Shown: in pieces, positions 1 through 4,596 of the stretch
Numbering within the stretch: position 1 is the first letter of the stretch
Layout: each line of letters opens with the position of its first letter
Source of the DNA: an uncultured Eubacteriales bacterium
GTDB lineage: Bacteria; Bacillota; Clostridia; Christensenellales; Pumilibacteraceae
Direction: 5' to 3'
NCBI GenBank assembly: GCA_900553005.1
Contig: USBU01000078.1
Location: forward strand, 1 to 6,229
DNA length: 6,229 nt
Made by a program: the position numbers and the translations under genes
The notes under the pieces: generated by a model
Database searches by the model: none
What the model saw: only the letters and a program-made list of their open reading frames with translations
What the model was told of the DNA's origin: nothing

Positions 1-32
1 CGTCGGCAGCGTCAGATGTGTATAAGAGACAG
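1..32 (+). other. Illumina Nextera transposase adapter (contamination)
   Basis: The first 32 bases match, base for base, the Nextera Read 1 adapter lacking its first T. Positions 14-32 are the 19-bp Tn5 mosaic end, finishing in GAGACAG. This is untrimmed library sequence that was carried into the assembly, not a transposon in the organism. The biological sequence therefore begins at 33, and anything that reads through this junction is truncated at its 5' end. Confidence 0.97.
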
Positions 33-34
33 GA

Positions 35-346
35 CAAAAAGCTATTATCGAGCAGTATTTTATAAATTCACCCAAACGTACTGCGTCCGATCAGAATTGT
101 TTGAATAGCGAGTATGATATCAAAATGTTTAAGGTCATCGATAAGGTGATTGGATTTTACGAGTCTAACGCTGAAAAGAGTATATTTATAAAAAAATATA
201 TTATCGGCAGAAAATCATGGAAAGAAGCTTGTTATGATTTATTTATAGAACGCCGTACATATTTTGAATGGAAGGATGAAATTTTAAGCGACGCGGTAAT
301 ATGCGCAATAAAAAGCGAGTTGATGAAATTGGATTTGGATATTTAA
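35..346 (+). CDS. ArpU/RinA-like phage late-gene activator, 5'-truncated
   Basis: The reading frame is open from the adapter junction to the stop at 344-346, giving 103 visible codons. The internal TTG at 101 and ATG at 125 are therefore unlikely to be the true start; the N-terminus is missing from the contig. The C-terminal half holds a helix-turn-helix-like stretch (residues about 61-84, core SWKEACYDLFIERRTYFEW) that resembles sigma region 4 and the small late activators ArpU, RinA and Xpf. Those proteins switch on packaging, structural and lysis operons of phages in Gram-positive hosts. The protein is highly charged, with no membrane segment, so it should be cytoplasmic. It ends 18 bp before a pair of repeated palindromes and an extended -10 that lead into the structural operon, which fits a regulator lying next to its own target. 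The family call rests on motif shape and position only; a different small HTH protein is possible. Confidence 0.6.
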   Translation, partial: QKAIIEQYFINSPKRTASDQNCLNSEYDIKMFKVIDKVIGFYESNAEKSIFIKKYIIGRKSWKEACYDLFIERRTYFEWKDEILSDAVICAIKSELMKLDLDI

Positions 347-364
347 TGGTGATGAGTATAAAAA

Positions 365-396
365 GTGCGGCACCGAAACGATGCGGTGCGGCACCG
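365..396 (+). promoter_or_regulatory. Tandem 11-bp repeats, candidate activator operator
   Basis: GTGCGGCACCG occurs identically at 365-375 and 386-396, exactly 21 bp apart, or two helical turns. Each copy contains the near-palindrome GTGC-G-GCAC. Measured from the -10 at 416-421, the copies are centred near -58 and -37, where a transcription activator would sit. The same bases can also form two competing RNA hairpins: 370-375 with 384-389, or 382-388 with 392-398. If the start point is downstream of the -10, those hairpins would lie outside the mRNA, so a DNA-binding role is favoured. The role as operator is inference. Confidence 0.5.
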
Positions 397-412
397 CAAA
401 ACTAAAAAGTCG

Positions 413-421
413 TGCTATACT
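413..421 (+). promoter_or_regulatory. Extended -10 of the putative late promoter
   Basis: TGCTATACT is an extended -10 (TGn plus TATACT, 5 of 6 to consensus). The bases 16-18 bp upstream (around 392-399) do not resemble TTGACA, which is typical of activator-dependent promoters. Transcription would start near 428 and leave a leader of about 105 nt before the scaffold ATG. It lies directly downstream of the tandem repeats and of the candidate activator gene. Confidence 0.5.
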
Positions 422-491
422 GATTTTGTCAGAAAAAAGAACATTTTGACAATTCGTGGATATGTACGACAACATATCGGGATGCTTCTGA

Positions 492-507
492 CGCGGACGG
501 CACCGCG
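492..507 (+). promoter_or_regulatory. Leader hairpin containing a third repeat copy
   Basis: CGCGG (492-496) can pair with CCGCG (503-507) round a 6-nt loop. The hairpin sits 9 nt before the ribosome site at 517-525. It contains CGGCACCG (498-505), shared with the two upstream repeats; over the full 11-bp unit 9 positions match. Being inside the leader RNA, it could influence translation or mRNA stability, or it may be a third binding site. Confidence 0.35.
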
Positions 508-516
508 AAACCAACC

Positions 517-525
517 GAAGGAGGT
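517..525 (+). promoter_or_regulatory. Strong ribosome site fixing the scaffold start
   Basis: GAAGGAGGT at 517-525 is almost a full anti-Shine-Dalgarno match, 7 nt before ATG 533. It decides against the GTG at 365, which would add 56 residues with no protein-like character across the promoter region. Confidence 0.85.
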
Positions 526-532
526 AAATGTT

Positions 533-1009
533 ATGGAAAAAAACGAAGTCACGGACAAGCAGTCCGCAAGCGTTGATGCGTCGGCCAACACCAAACATAA
601 CGACTGTCTTATGATTCCCAAGCATCGATTCGATTGCGTAAACCTTTGTCTTAAAGAGACAAGACTGGCGCTGAAAGATAAGTCGCAGGAATTAGAGTAC
701 AGCCGCGCGCGAATACAAACGCTTGAAAGCGAATTGCTTGAAGCAAAGGTGGAAACCGCTTTGGCTTCGGCGCGGGCAAAAGATGTGACGGCAGCAAAAG
801 CGCTTATAGATTTTTCGGATTTAAAACCGGAATGCGACGGTACAATACCGAATTTGGAGCGACAAATACTCAGATTAAAAGAGAGCCGGGATTATTTATT
901 TGAAAAATCCGAAAACGTCAATTACGTTTTATTGCCGGTAAAGAACGGTGACGCGTTGAATAAATCCATAGCAAATTACATTAAAAAGTACAGAGGAACA
1001 GGCAAATGA
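533..1009 (+). CDS. Gp20-like phage scaffolding protein
   Basis: This 158-residue protein resembles the phage minor structural Gp20 (scaffold) family. In that family an N-terminal 'PKSKFNEVN'-type segment leads into a long coiled coil and a C-terminal part with an 'LLD..KI..DG...GLDEQ...LKES.PFLF'-type signature. Here the matching parts are IPKHRFDCVN (28-37), a charged heptad-like helix (about 38-82), KALIDFSDLK (89-98), a DG pair (102-103) and LERQILRLKESRDYLFE (108-124). Such proteins guide capsid assembly from inside the procapsid. The C-terminal tail (125-158) is basic. It is the first gene after the putative late promoter, and its stop overlaps the next start by 4 bp (ATGA), so the two are probably translated together. 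The oddity is that no capsid gene follows, as it normally would, so its partner is unclear. It may be a remnant, or reused in a tail-only locus. Confidence 0.75.
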   Translation: MEKNEVTDKQSASVDASANTKHNDCLMIPKHRFDCVNLCLKETRLALKDKSQELEYSRARIQTLESELLEAKVETALASARAKDVTAAKALIDFSDLKPECDGTIPNLERQILRLKESRDYLFEKSENVNYVLLPVKNGDALNKSIANYIKKYRGTGK

Positions 1010-1350
1010 GCATATTACAAAGCATTCAGACAGCGCTTGGAGATGCGGGCATTACCGTCGGCGAAGGAGCTTATCCTGATGCTCCGGAGCCTTGCGGCAA
1101 GGTTATTTTTACTGGAGAGGAAAAATCCGTTTCATATATGGACGGAAAAACCATCAGTTCGGAAACTTTTAAAATAGCGGTACGGGGAACAAATTACCGC
1201 GCTTTGGAAGAAAAGACCGATCTTATAATCTCGTCTCTTAAAAAAGCAGGATTCATACCTTTGGGCGGGTACGAGGACGTAGAGCCCGAAGCAGGGGATA
1301 CGTTTATGCAGCTTGCAGTCAGATTCAAGACAATCAAGGTAATTAATTAA
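1006..1350 (+). CDS. Tail terminator / tail completion protein
   Basis: A 114-residue protein directly before the tube gene, the usual place for the tail terminator (lambda gpU-like) or completion protein in siphophages. The sequence has an N-terminal helix (SILQSIQTALGDAGI), a mid-region strand with 'YMDGKTISSETFKIAVRG', a helix ALEEKTDLIISSLKKAG and a C-terminal strand LAVRFKTIKVI. This beta-helix-beta order with an 'LxxxGF.....E' turn is typical of Gram-positive phage tail-terminator and minor capsid families. It would cap the finished tube and provide the joint to a head. The start ATG overlaps the scaffold stop; AGAGG at 992-996 serves as ribosome site. No signal peptide or membrane segment is seen. 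The assignment depends on position and general fold pattern, not on a diagnostic motif; a head-tail connector is the main alternative. Confidence 0.65.
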   Translation: MSILQSIQTALGDAGITVGEGAYPDAPEPCGKVIFTGEEKSVSYMDGKTISSETFKIAVRGTNYRALEEKTDLIISSLKKAGFIPLGGYEDVEPEAGDTFMQLAVRFKTIKVIN

Positions 1351-1367
1351 AAGGAGAAATTTAAATC

Positions 1368-1775
1368 ATGTATACCGGATTAACAGGAAAAGTAAAAATC
1401 GGCGCCGACACCGCGGCTGAGATTGCCTATATAAGCAACTGGAGCGTGGAAGATACCGTGGAGCTTATAGAAGTGTCGGAACTTGGTAAAAGGACGAAAG
1501 GAAAATTGGCCGGCTTGCGCGGCTGGACGGCAAGCGCTGAAGGCGCAATAGAATTTTCCGATGCAGAAAAAGGGCATAAGGCTCTTTTTGAGGCTATGCA
1601 CAACGGGAATGAGGTTGTCTGCGAGTTCTATCTTGACAGCTCGACAAAATTCAGCGGCACGGGTTTGATAGAATCGCTGAGCATAGATCTTTCAGCCGAG
1701 GATAAGGGCAACGTTTCTATCAGTATTTCCGGAACGGATGAATTGATTTATCCCGGAAAGCCTGAGACGCCGTAA
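1368..1775 (+). CDS. Major tail tube protein
   Basis: A 135-residue protein with the look of siphophage and myophage tube subunits. It starts with a G-x-V strand, then 'ISNWSVEDTVELIEVSELGKR' (about 22-42), a conserved-type loop, a 'GWTASAEGAIEF' strand (51-62), a helix 'KGHKALFEAMHNG' (67-79), and a C-terminal 'FSGTGLIESLSID' plus 'GNVSISISGTDEL' beta pair. Hexameric rings of such proteins stack into the tail tube. The order terminator, tube, chaperone, tape measure is the canonical one. AAGGAG at 1351-1356 lies 11 nt before the ATG, a longish spacing. A perfect 18-bp palindrome covers the stop codon and could protect the 3' end of this mRNA, as suits the most abundant tail product. No sheath gene is present, so the tail is non-contractile. 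Confidence 0.85.
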   Translation: MYTGLTGKVKIGADTAAEIAYISNWSVEDTVELIEVSELGKRTKGKLAGLRGWTASAEGAIEFSDAEKGHKALFEAMHNGNEVVCEFYLDSSTKFSGTGLIESLSIDLSAEDKGNVSISISGTDELIYPGKPETP

Positions 1776-1785
1776 ATTTACGGCG
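1768..1785. repeat. 18-bp perfect palindrome over the tube stop codon
   Basis: CGCCGTAAATTTACGGCG reads the same on both strands and includes the stop of the tube gene. As RNA it forms a 7-bp stem with an AAUU loop. It is followed by GGGTT rather than a T-run, so it is not a standard intrinsic terminator. A role in mRNA stability is plausible. Confidence 0.6.
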
Positions 1786-1792
1786 GGGTTTA

Positions 1793-1820
1793 AGGCCTTG
1801 TACCCTGTAAAACAAGGCTT
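1793..1820 (+). other. Second intergenic stem-loop
   Basis: GCCTTGT (1795-1801) pairs with ACAAGGC (1812-1818) round a 10-nt loop, and a G-T and an A-T pair extend the stem to 9 bp. No T-run follows. Together with the palindrome at 1768-1785 it makes a tandem hairpin region in the 104-nt gap between the tube and chaperone genes, the largest gap inside the tail operon. It may lower read-through or shield the tube transcript from 3' nucleases. Confidence 0.45.
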
Positions 1821-1879
1821 ATTGGGGGACTGATACGGGCATGACCGGAAAGGTCTTAAAACAAAAATCGGAGGAAAAA

Positions 1880-2242
1880 ATGTATATCAGATTAGACAAG
1901 GATTATGAGATTAAAACTACGCTCGGCACTATACGCGATATAGAGCGGGTATTCGGCAAATCGTTTTTCGAGGTGGTAAATTCCATATCCGGAATGAATG
2001 TGGAAGATCAGCTCAAGCTGCTTTATATTGGAGCGCGCAAAGCGAATACCGATTTGTCCGAAGAAAACTTTTACGTTTTATGCGAGAATTACCTGGGCAT
2101 AGGCGATTTGATGGAATGTCTGGAAAAATATTTTTATGCGCTTCAGTATCCGGGGCTTTCGGAGCAGGAGGTCCAGGATAAAATTAAAAAAAAGCTTCAA
2201 AAGAGTCAGCAGCTGAAGGCGGATATGGCTTCGATTGGCTGA
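1880..2242 (+). CDS. Tail assembly chaperone, gpG-type
   Basis: This 120-residue product lies between tube and tape measure, the fixed position of the tail assembly chaperone. It has a short N-terminal beta part (YIRLDKDYEIKTTLGTIRDIE), then a mainly helical body, ending in a charged lysine-rich helix (KIKKKLQKSQQLKADM). GGAGG at 1870-1874, 5 nt before ATG 1880, fixes the start. The in-frame ATG at 1841 would add 13 residues and is less well placed. Codons 103-105 include the slippery run A AAA AAG (2188-2194). Most ribosomes would continue to the stop at 2240-2242 and make G, while a fraction would shift -1 into the T frame and make GT of about 214 residues. In lambda, G and GT bind the tape measure and tube subunits and are absent from the finished virion; the same role is inferred here. 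Confidence 0.8.
   Translation: MYIRLDKDYEIKTTLGTIRDIERVFGKSFFEVVNSISGMNVEDQLKLLYIGARKANTDLSEENFYVLCENYLGIGDLMECLEKYFYALQYPGLSEQEVQDKIKKKLQKSQQLKADMASIG
2188..2194 (+). promoter_or_regulatory. -1 ribosomal frameshift slippery heptamer A_AAA_AAG
   Basis: In the gpG frame the codons read AAA AAA AAG, which places the heptamer A-AAA-AAG at 2188-2194. This is the same heptamer as in E. coli dnaX. The -1 frame has stops at 2179-2181 and 2185-2187 and opens exactly at 2188, so the shift site is tightly constrained. AGGAGG at 2166-2171 lies 16 nt upstream, a little further than in dnaX, and could act as a stimulator. A weak 5-bp stem (2195-2199 with 2214-2218) follows directly. Confidence 0.85.
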
Positions 2243-2523
2243 CGATTGTAAAAAACGGCGCAGCCGCCGGGTTGAAGCCGTTTGAAATTTGGGATTTGGA
2301 GCTTTGGGAATACAACTCATATCTTGCGTCGTACAACAGCCGGAAAGACGGCGCGGTAAACGCGATACTGACGGGGTATTACGCTGCGTACTATACTAAC
2401 GGCGGCAGGAAAACAAAAAATCCTAATGAGCTGATTAAAAAGTTGTACGTCGAAAAGCAAAGTCTTGACGCGGGATTGAAGGATATTGAAAGATTGAAGG
2501 AAGCAGAAAAGCGGAAGGAGTAA
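2194..2523 (+). CDS. gpT domain of the GT tail chaperone, made by -1 frameshift
   Basis: This is the C-terminal T domain, not a free gene. The frame runs from the slippery site to the stop at 2521-2523, about 109 residues after the shift. The only conventional start inside it, TTG 2272, has no ribosome site. The part beyond the gpG stop carries 'GFDWLTIVKNGAAAGLKPFEIWDLELWEYNSYL' features (FDW, then G-LKP-E-WDL and an E-Y pair), which are the hallmark of the second tail-chaperone ORF in Gram-positive siphophages. The C-terminal end is a lysine- and glutamate-rich helix. In lambda the T domain of GT recruits soluble tube protein to the tape-measure complex. The last codons contain the AAGGAG ribosome site used by the tape measure gene. 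Confidence 0.8.
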   Translation, partial: ASKESAAEGGYGFDWLTIVKNGAAAGLKPFEIWDLELWEYNSYLASYNSRKDGAVNAILTGYYAAYYTNGGRKTKNPNELIKKLYVEKQSLDAGLKDIERLKEAEKRKE

Positions 2524-2545
2524 AGAGATGGGCGATATATATTGA
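2515..2545 (+). other. Ribosome site and ATG out of frame with the tape measure; AT repeat
   Basis: AAGGAG (2515-2520) sits 7 nt before ATG 2528, an ideal start that overlaps nothing else. That frame codes only Met-Gly-Asp-Ile-Tyr before TGA at 2543-2545. The tape measure frame is open across this point but contains no ATG. The stretch from 2535 to 2542 is (AT)4. One extra AT unit, or a 2-nt backward slip of the ribosome, would join the start to the frame reading ATT GAC CAG at 2541. Possible causes are a contraction mutation, an assembly or sequencing error, or recoding. Confidence 0.7.
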
Positions 2546-2618
2546 CCAGACGCAAAATATTACGAAAACGACAAAAAAGGTTGAGACCGAGATAAGAAAT
2601 TCGGTCAAAAACATTAAC

Positions 2619-4022
2619 GTGGATCTGAGCAAATTGGATTTAAGCGAAGCAATCGATTCGTTTAAACGGCTTGAAGAAGCTTCTAAGGCGGCCGATTTCA
2701 GCGGTTTTATTTCCAAAATAGTTTTGTTGCAGGAGGTTATTGAAAATTTTCAAAAATCAGTAAGGACGGCTAATACGTCCGTGACAAACTTTGCAAAAAG
2801 TTCCGATAAGCTTGCGGGGGGCAATACCGCGATAGTGACCAATGTGGAAGTCGGAATGCCGGACATAGGCTCTGATGTCGGGGATATGACTTCAAAAATA
2901 GCCTCGTCTTCAGCTTCAATTGGCAAGGGCTTTGCGTCCATGGGCGCGGGCGCGTTGGATTTCGGCAACGGCGTTGCAGCGGCGGCCGGAGGCATAAGCG
3001 GCCTTATAGACAGCGTTGCAGAATTATTTACGGGCTTTCAGACTTTGGGCGACGGGATTGCCGCAGCGGCCGGAGGCGTAAGCGCGTTGATTCCGTTATT
3101 GCCGCAGCTCGGCGTATCGGTTTTGCAGATGGCCGTAAATACGTCGGGAATATTGCAGTATTTGCCCGGACTTATAGCGCTTACCGGGATACTGCTGGCA
3201 TTGTCGTTGCTGGGCGAAGGCCTTGCGGCGGCAGGAACGGGTTTAAGCGGCATAGGTTTAGGCTTAACTTCGATGACAATGGGCATGACGGCGCTGTTGG
3301 AATTTATGCCGCTTTTTATCGAAAGTCTGGCCGGGATAACGGCAAATATTGGCGGAATAGTGCTTTTTGTGCTGCTTGCGGCCGCTATGCTTGCCATGGC
3401 CCTTGCTATGCAGATGATCAACGAACAGCTGACGCAATTTACGGGCAGCATGGAAAAGCTGCACGGACTGATGAGCGTCGGATTCGTAGCGGCGTTTACG
3501 GTGTTCGGAGCGATGCTTATAGCCATGTCGTTTTTTATGGAAAAGGTAGCCGCAGGAATGGACAAGGTTACGCAAGCTATGGAAAAGCAGGCGGCAAAAC
3601 TGGCCGTTCTTAATCCGCTGCTTGCGGCGCAGGCCATACTGACAAACCCGATAACGGGCGCGGTGACGGTAGCGGCGGCCGTGGCGGGCGGCTTGCTTGT
3701 AAAAGCGCTTCTGCCGGCGATGGCAACTGGCGGCGTGGTCACGGGGCCTACGATAGCAATGGTGGGCGAGGGCAAATATCCGGAGGCGGTGGTGCCGCTC
3801 GGCGACAGCCCGCAGTTTGCTGAAATGAAGGCGGATATAGCAAACGCGGTGGTGCAGGCGGTAAGCGCGTTAAACGTCGGTTCGGGAAAAAGCGCAAGAA
3901 ATATGACGATCCAGCTTCATATAGACGGACGTCAGTTTGCCGAAACCACGGTAAAAGATTTTGTAGATACTTTAAATAACGAAGGGTACAGTGTCCTCAG
4001 GGCCGACGCGGTATATAGGTGA
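2619..4022 (+). CDS. Tail tape measure protein (5' end unresolved)
   Basis: The GTG at 2619 is the first conventional start in frame and gives 467 residues, but it has no ribosome site. The open frame continues upstream past 2541 with protein-like sequence (IDQTQNITKTTKKVETE), so the intact protein was probably about 498 residues starting at ATG 2528. The N-terminal third is helical and charged. Then come four glycine/alanine repeats (101-212) and strongly hydrophobic segments (about 183-198, 244-266, 286-307, 345-367). The C-terminal region has the signature MATGGVVTGPTIAMVGEGKY followed by PEAVVPL (368-394), near-universal at the end of Gram-positive phage tape measures. It sets tail length and passes through the membrane during DNA entry. 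By the usual rule of about 0.15 nm per residue the tail would be short, near 70-75 nm. Its stop lies just before the next gene. Confidence 0.88.
   Translation: MDLSKLDLSEAIDSFKRLEEASKAADFSGFISKIVLLQEVIENFQKSVRTANTSVTNFAKSSDKLAGGNTAIVTNVEVGMPDIGSDVGDMTSKIASSSASIGKGFASMGAGALDFGNGVAAAAGGISGLIDSVAELFTGFQTLGDGIAAAAGGVSALIPLLPQLGVSVLQMAVNTSGILQYLPGLIALTGILLALSLLGEGLAAAGTGLSGIGLGLTSMTMGMTALLEFMPLFIESLAGITANIGGIVLFVLLAAAMLAMALAMQMINEQLTQFTGSMEKLHGLMSVGFVAAFTVFGAMLIAMSFFMEKVAAGMDKVTQAMEKQAAKLAVLNPLLAAQAILTNPITGAVTVAAAVAGGLLVKALLPAMATGGVVTGPTIAMVGEGKYPEAVVPLGDSPQFAEMKADIANAVVQAVSALNVGSGKSARNMTIQLHIDGRQFAETTVKDFVDTLNNEGYSVLRADAVYR
2919..3254 (+). repeat. Degenerate Gly/Ala repeats in the tape measure
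   Basis: Four copies of a 15-residue motif occur at residues 101-115, 115-129, 143-157 and 198-212 (GTG numbering): IGKGFASMGAGALDF, FGNGVAAAAGGISGL, LGDGIAAAAGGVSAL and LGEGLAAAGTGLSGI. The shared pattern is hydrophobic-G-charged/polar-G-hydrophobic-A. Copies 2 and 3 are also close in DNA (GCGGCCGGAGGC in both). The spacing is irregular, so this is expansion of an amphipathic or membrane-active segment, not a strict tandem array. Confidence 0.6.
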
Positions 4023-4027
4023 TAAAA

Positions 4028-4591
4028 ATGAACGCTAGCAACAACATTGGCAACGAAGAACTTAAGCTTATACAAATTACTCCCGGTACGATATTCTTTA
4101 CGGAATTTGCCTCCTTTACCGGAGAAAAAACGGAAACCGACGGGTGGCTTCAAAAAATAGGCGTGCCTAATCCGTCTTCCGTAAACTGGGAAGGAACGGT
4201 GCTTACCAACGAGGAGAAAAACGCCAAAGGCGACGTCTTTTTGGAATTTGTCAGTAAAAAGCGTAAGGTTACGGTAAGCTGGGATTTTCTGACGCAAAAG
4301 GAGTACCGAAATCTTTTGGGGCACCTTGAAATAGATTTTAACAACAGCGAGCAAGCGGTTTTATATTATAAAATAAGGGCGCTTAACCCCAACAGCGCAA
4401 GCTATTACGAGGAAAACGGAAGCGCGCAGCCAAAGCTTGACGAAATGGTGGCCTATCTTGACGGGAAATACGTAGGTAAGGTTACGGTGTGCAGCAGTCC
4501 CGAAACCGTGGATTTAAACGGCTCCGGGACAAGGAAAATACCGCTGACGATAGGGTACGAGGACGTCTCGCTGGTCTTTGTCGAGAGGTAA
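4028..4591 (+). CDS. Distal-tail-like structural protein (DUF6711-like)
   Basis: A 187-residue protein in the slot after the tape measure where siphophages keep the distal tail (Dit) or hub protein. The start is taken as ATG 4028 because AGGTGA (4017-4022) lies 5 nt upstream; GTG 4019, overlapping the tape-measure stop, would add three residues. A central segment 'NAKGDV...KKRKVTVSWDFLTQKEYRNLL' (about 65-97) resembles the basic strand-W-LT-E-LL pattern of DUF6711, a family found at this place in phages of Firmicutes. The C-terminal half has aromatic-rich strands, 'AYLDGKYVGKVTV' (142-154) and 'TRKIPLTIGYEDVSLVFVE'. It is soluble, without signal or membrane segments. It probably forms a ring joining the tube end to the tip protein. 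The family match is from memory of the pattern and is not certain. Confidence 0.55.
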   Translation: MNASNNIGNEELKLIQITPGTIFFTEFASFTGEKTETDGWLQKIGVPNPSSVNWEGTVLTNEEKNAKGDVFLEFVSKKRKVTVSWDFLTQKEYRNLLGHLEIDFNNSEQAVLYYKIRALNPNSASYYEENGSAQPKLDEMVAYLDGKYVGKVTVCSSPETVDLNGSGTRKIPLTIGYEDVSLVFVER

Positions 4592-4596
4592 GCGTT

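Noticed and set aside
14..32. Tn5-type transposon end
   Set aside because: The 19-bp mosaic end is part of the Nextera adapter and is joined to the adapter-specific 5' part, so it is library chemistry.
101..346. TTG 101 as the start of the regulator
   Set aside because: The frame is open upstream to the adapter junction and no ribosome site precedes TTG 101; the gene is better read as 5'-truncated.
446..479. TTGACA at 446-451 as the -35 of a promoter
   Set aside because: It is a perfect -35 hexamer, but no -10-like hexamer occurs 16-18 bp downstream (468-475 reads GACAACAT).
365..532. N-terminal extension of the scaffold gene from GTG 365
   Set aside because: It would run through the repeats, the -10 and the leader hairpin; the strong ribosome site at 517-525 fixes ATG 533.
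1786..1830. Intrinsic terminator after the tube gene
   Set aside because: Both hairpins lack a following T-run, and the essential chaperone and tape measure genes lie downstream with no promoter that I can see between them.
3038..3775. 245-codon open frame on the minus strand
   Set aside because: It lies wholly inside the tape measure gene, arises from its GC-rich Ala/Gly codons, and has no ribosome site or recognisable protein features.
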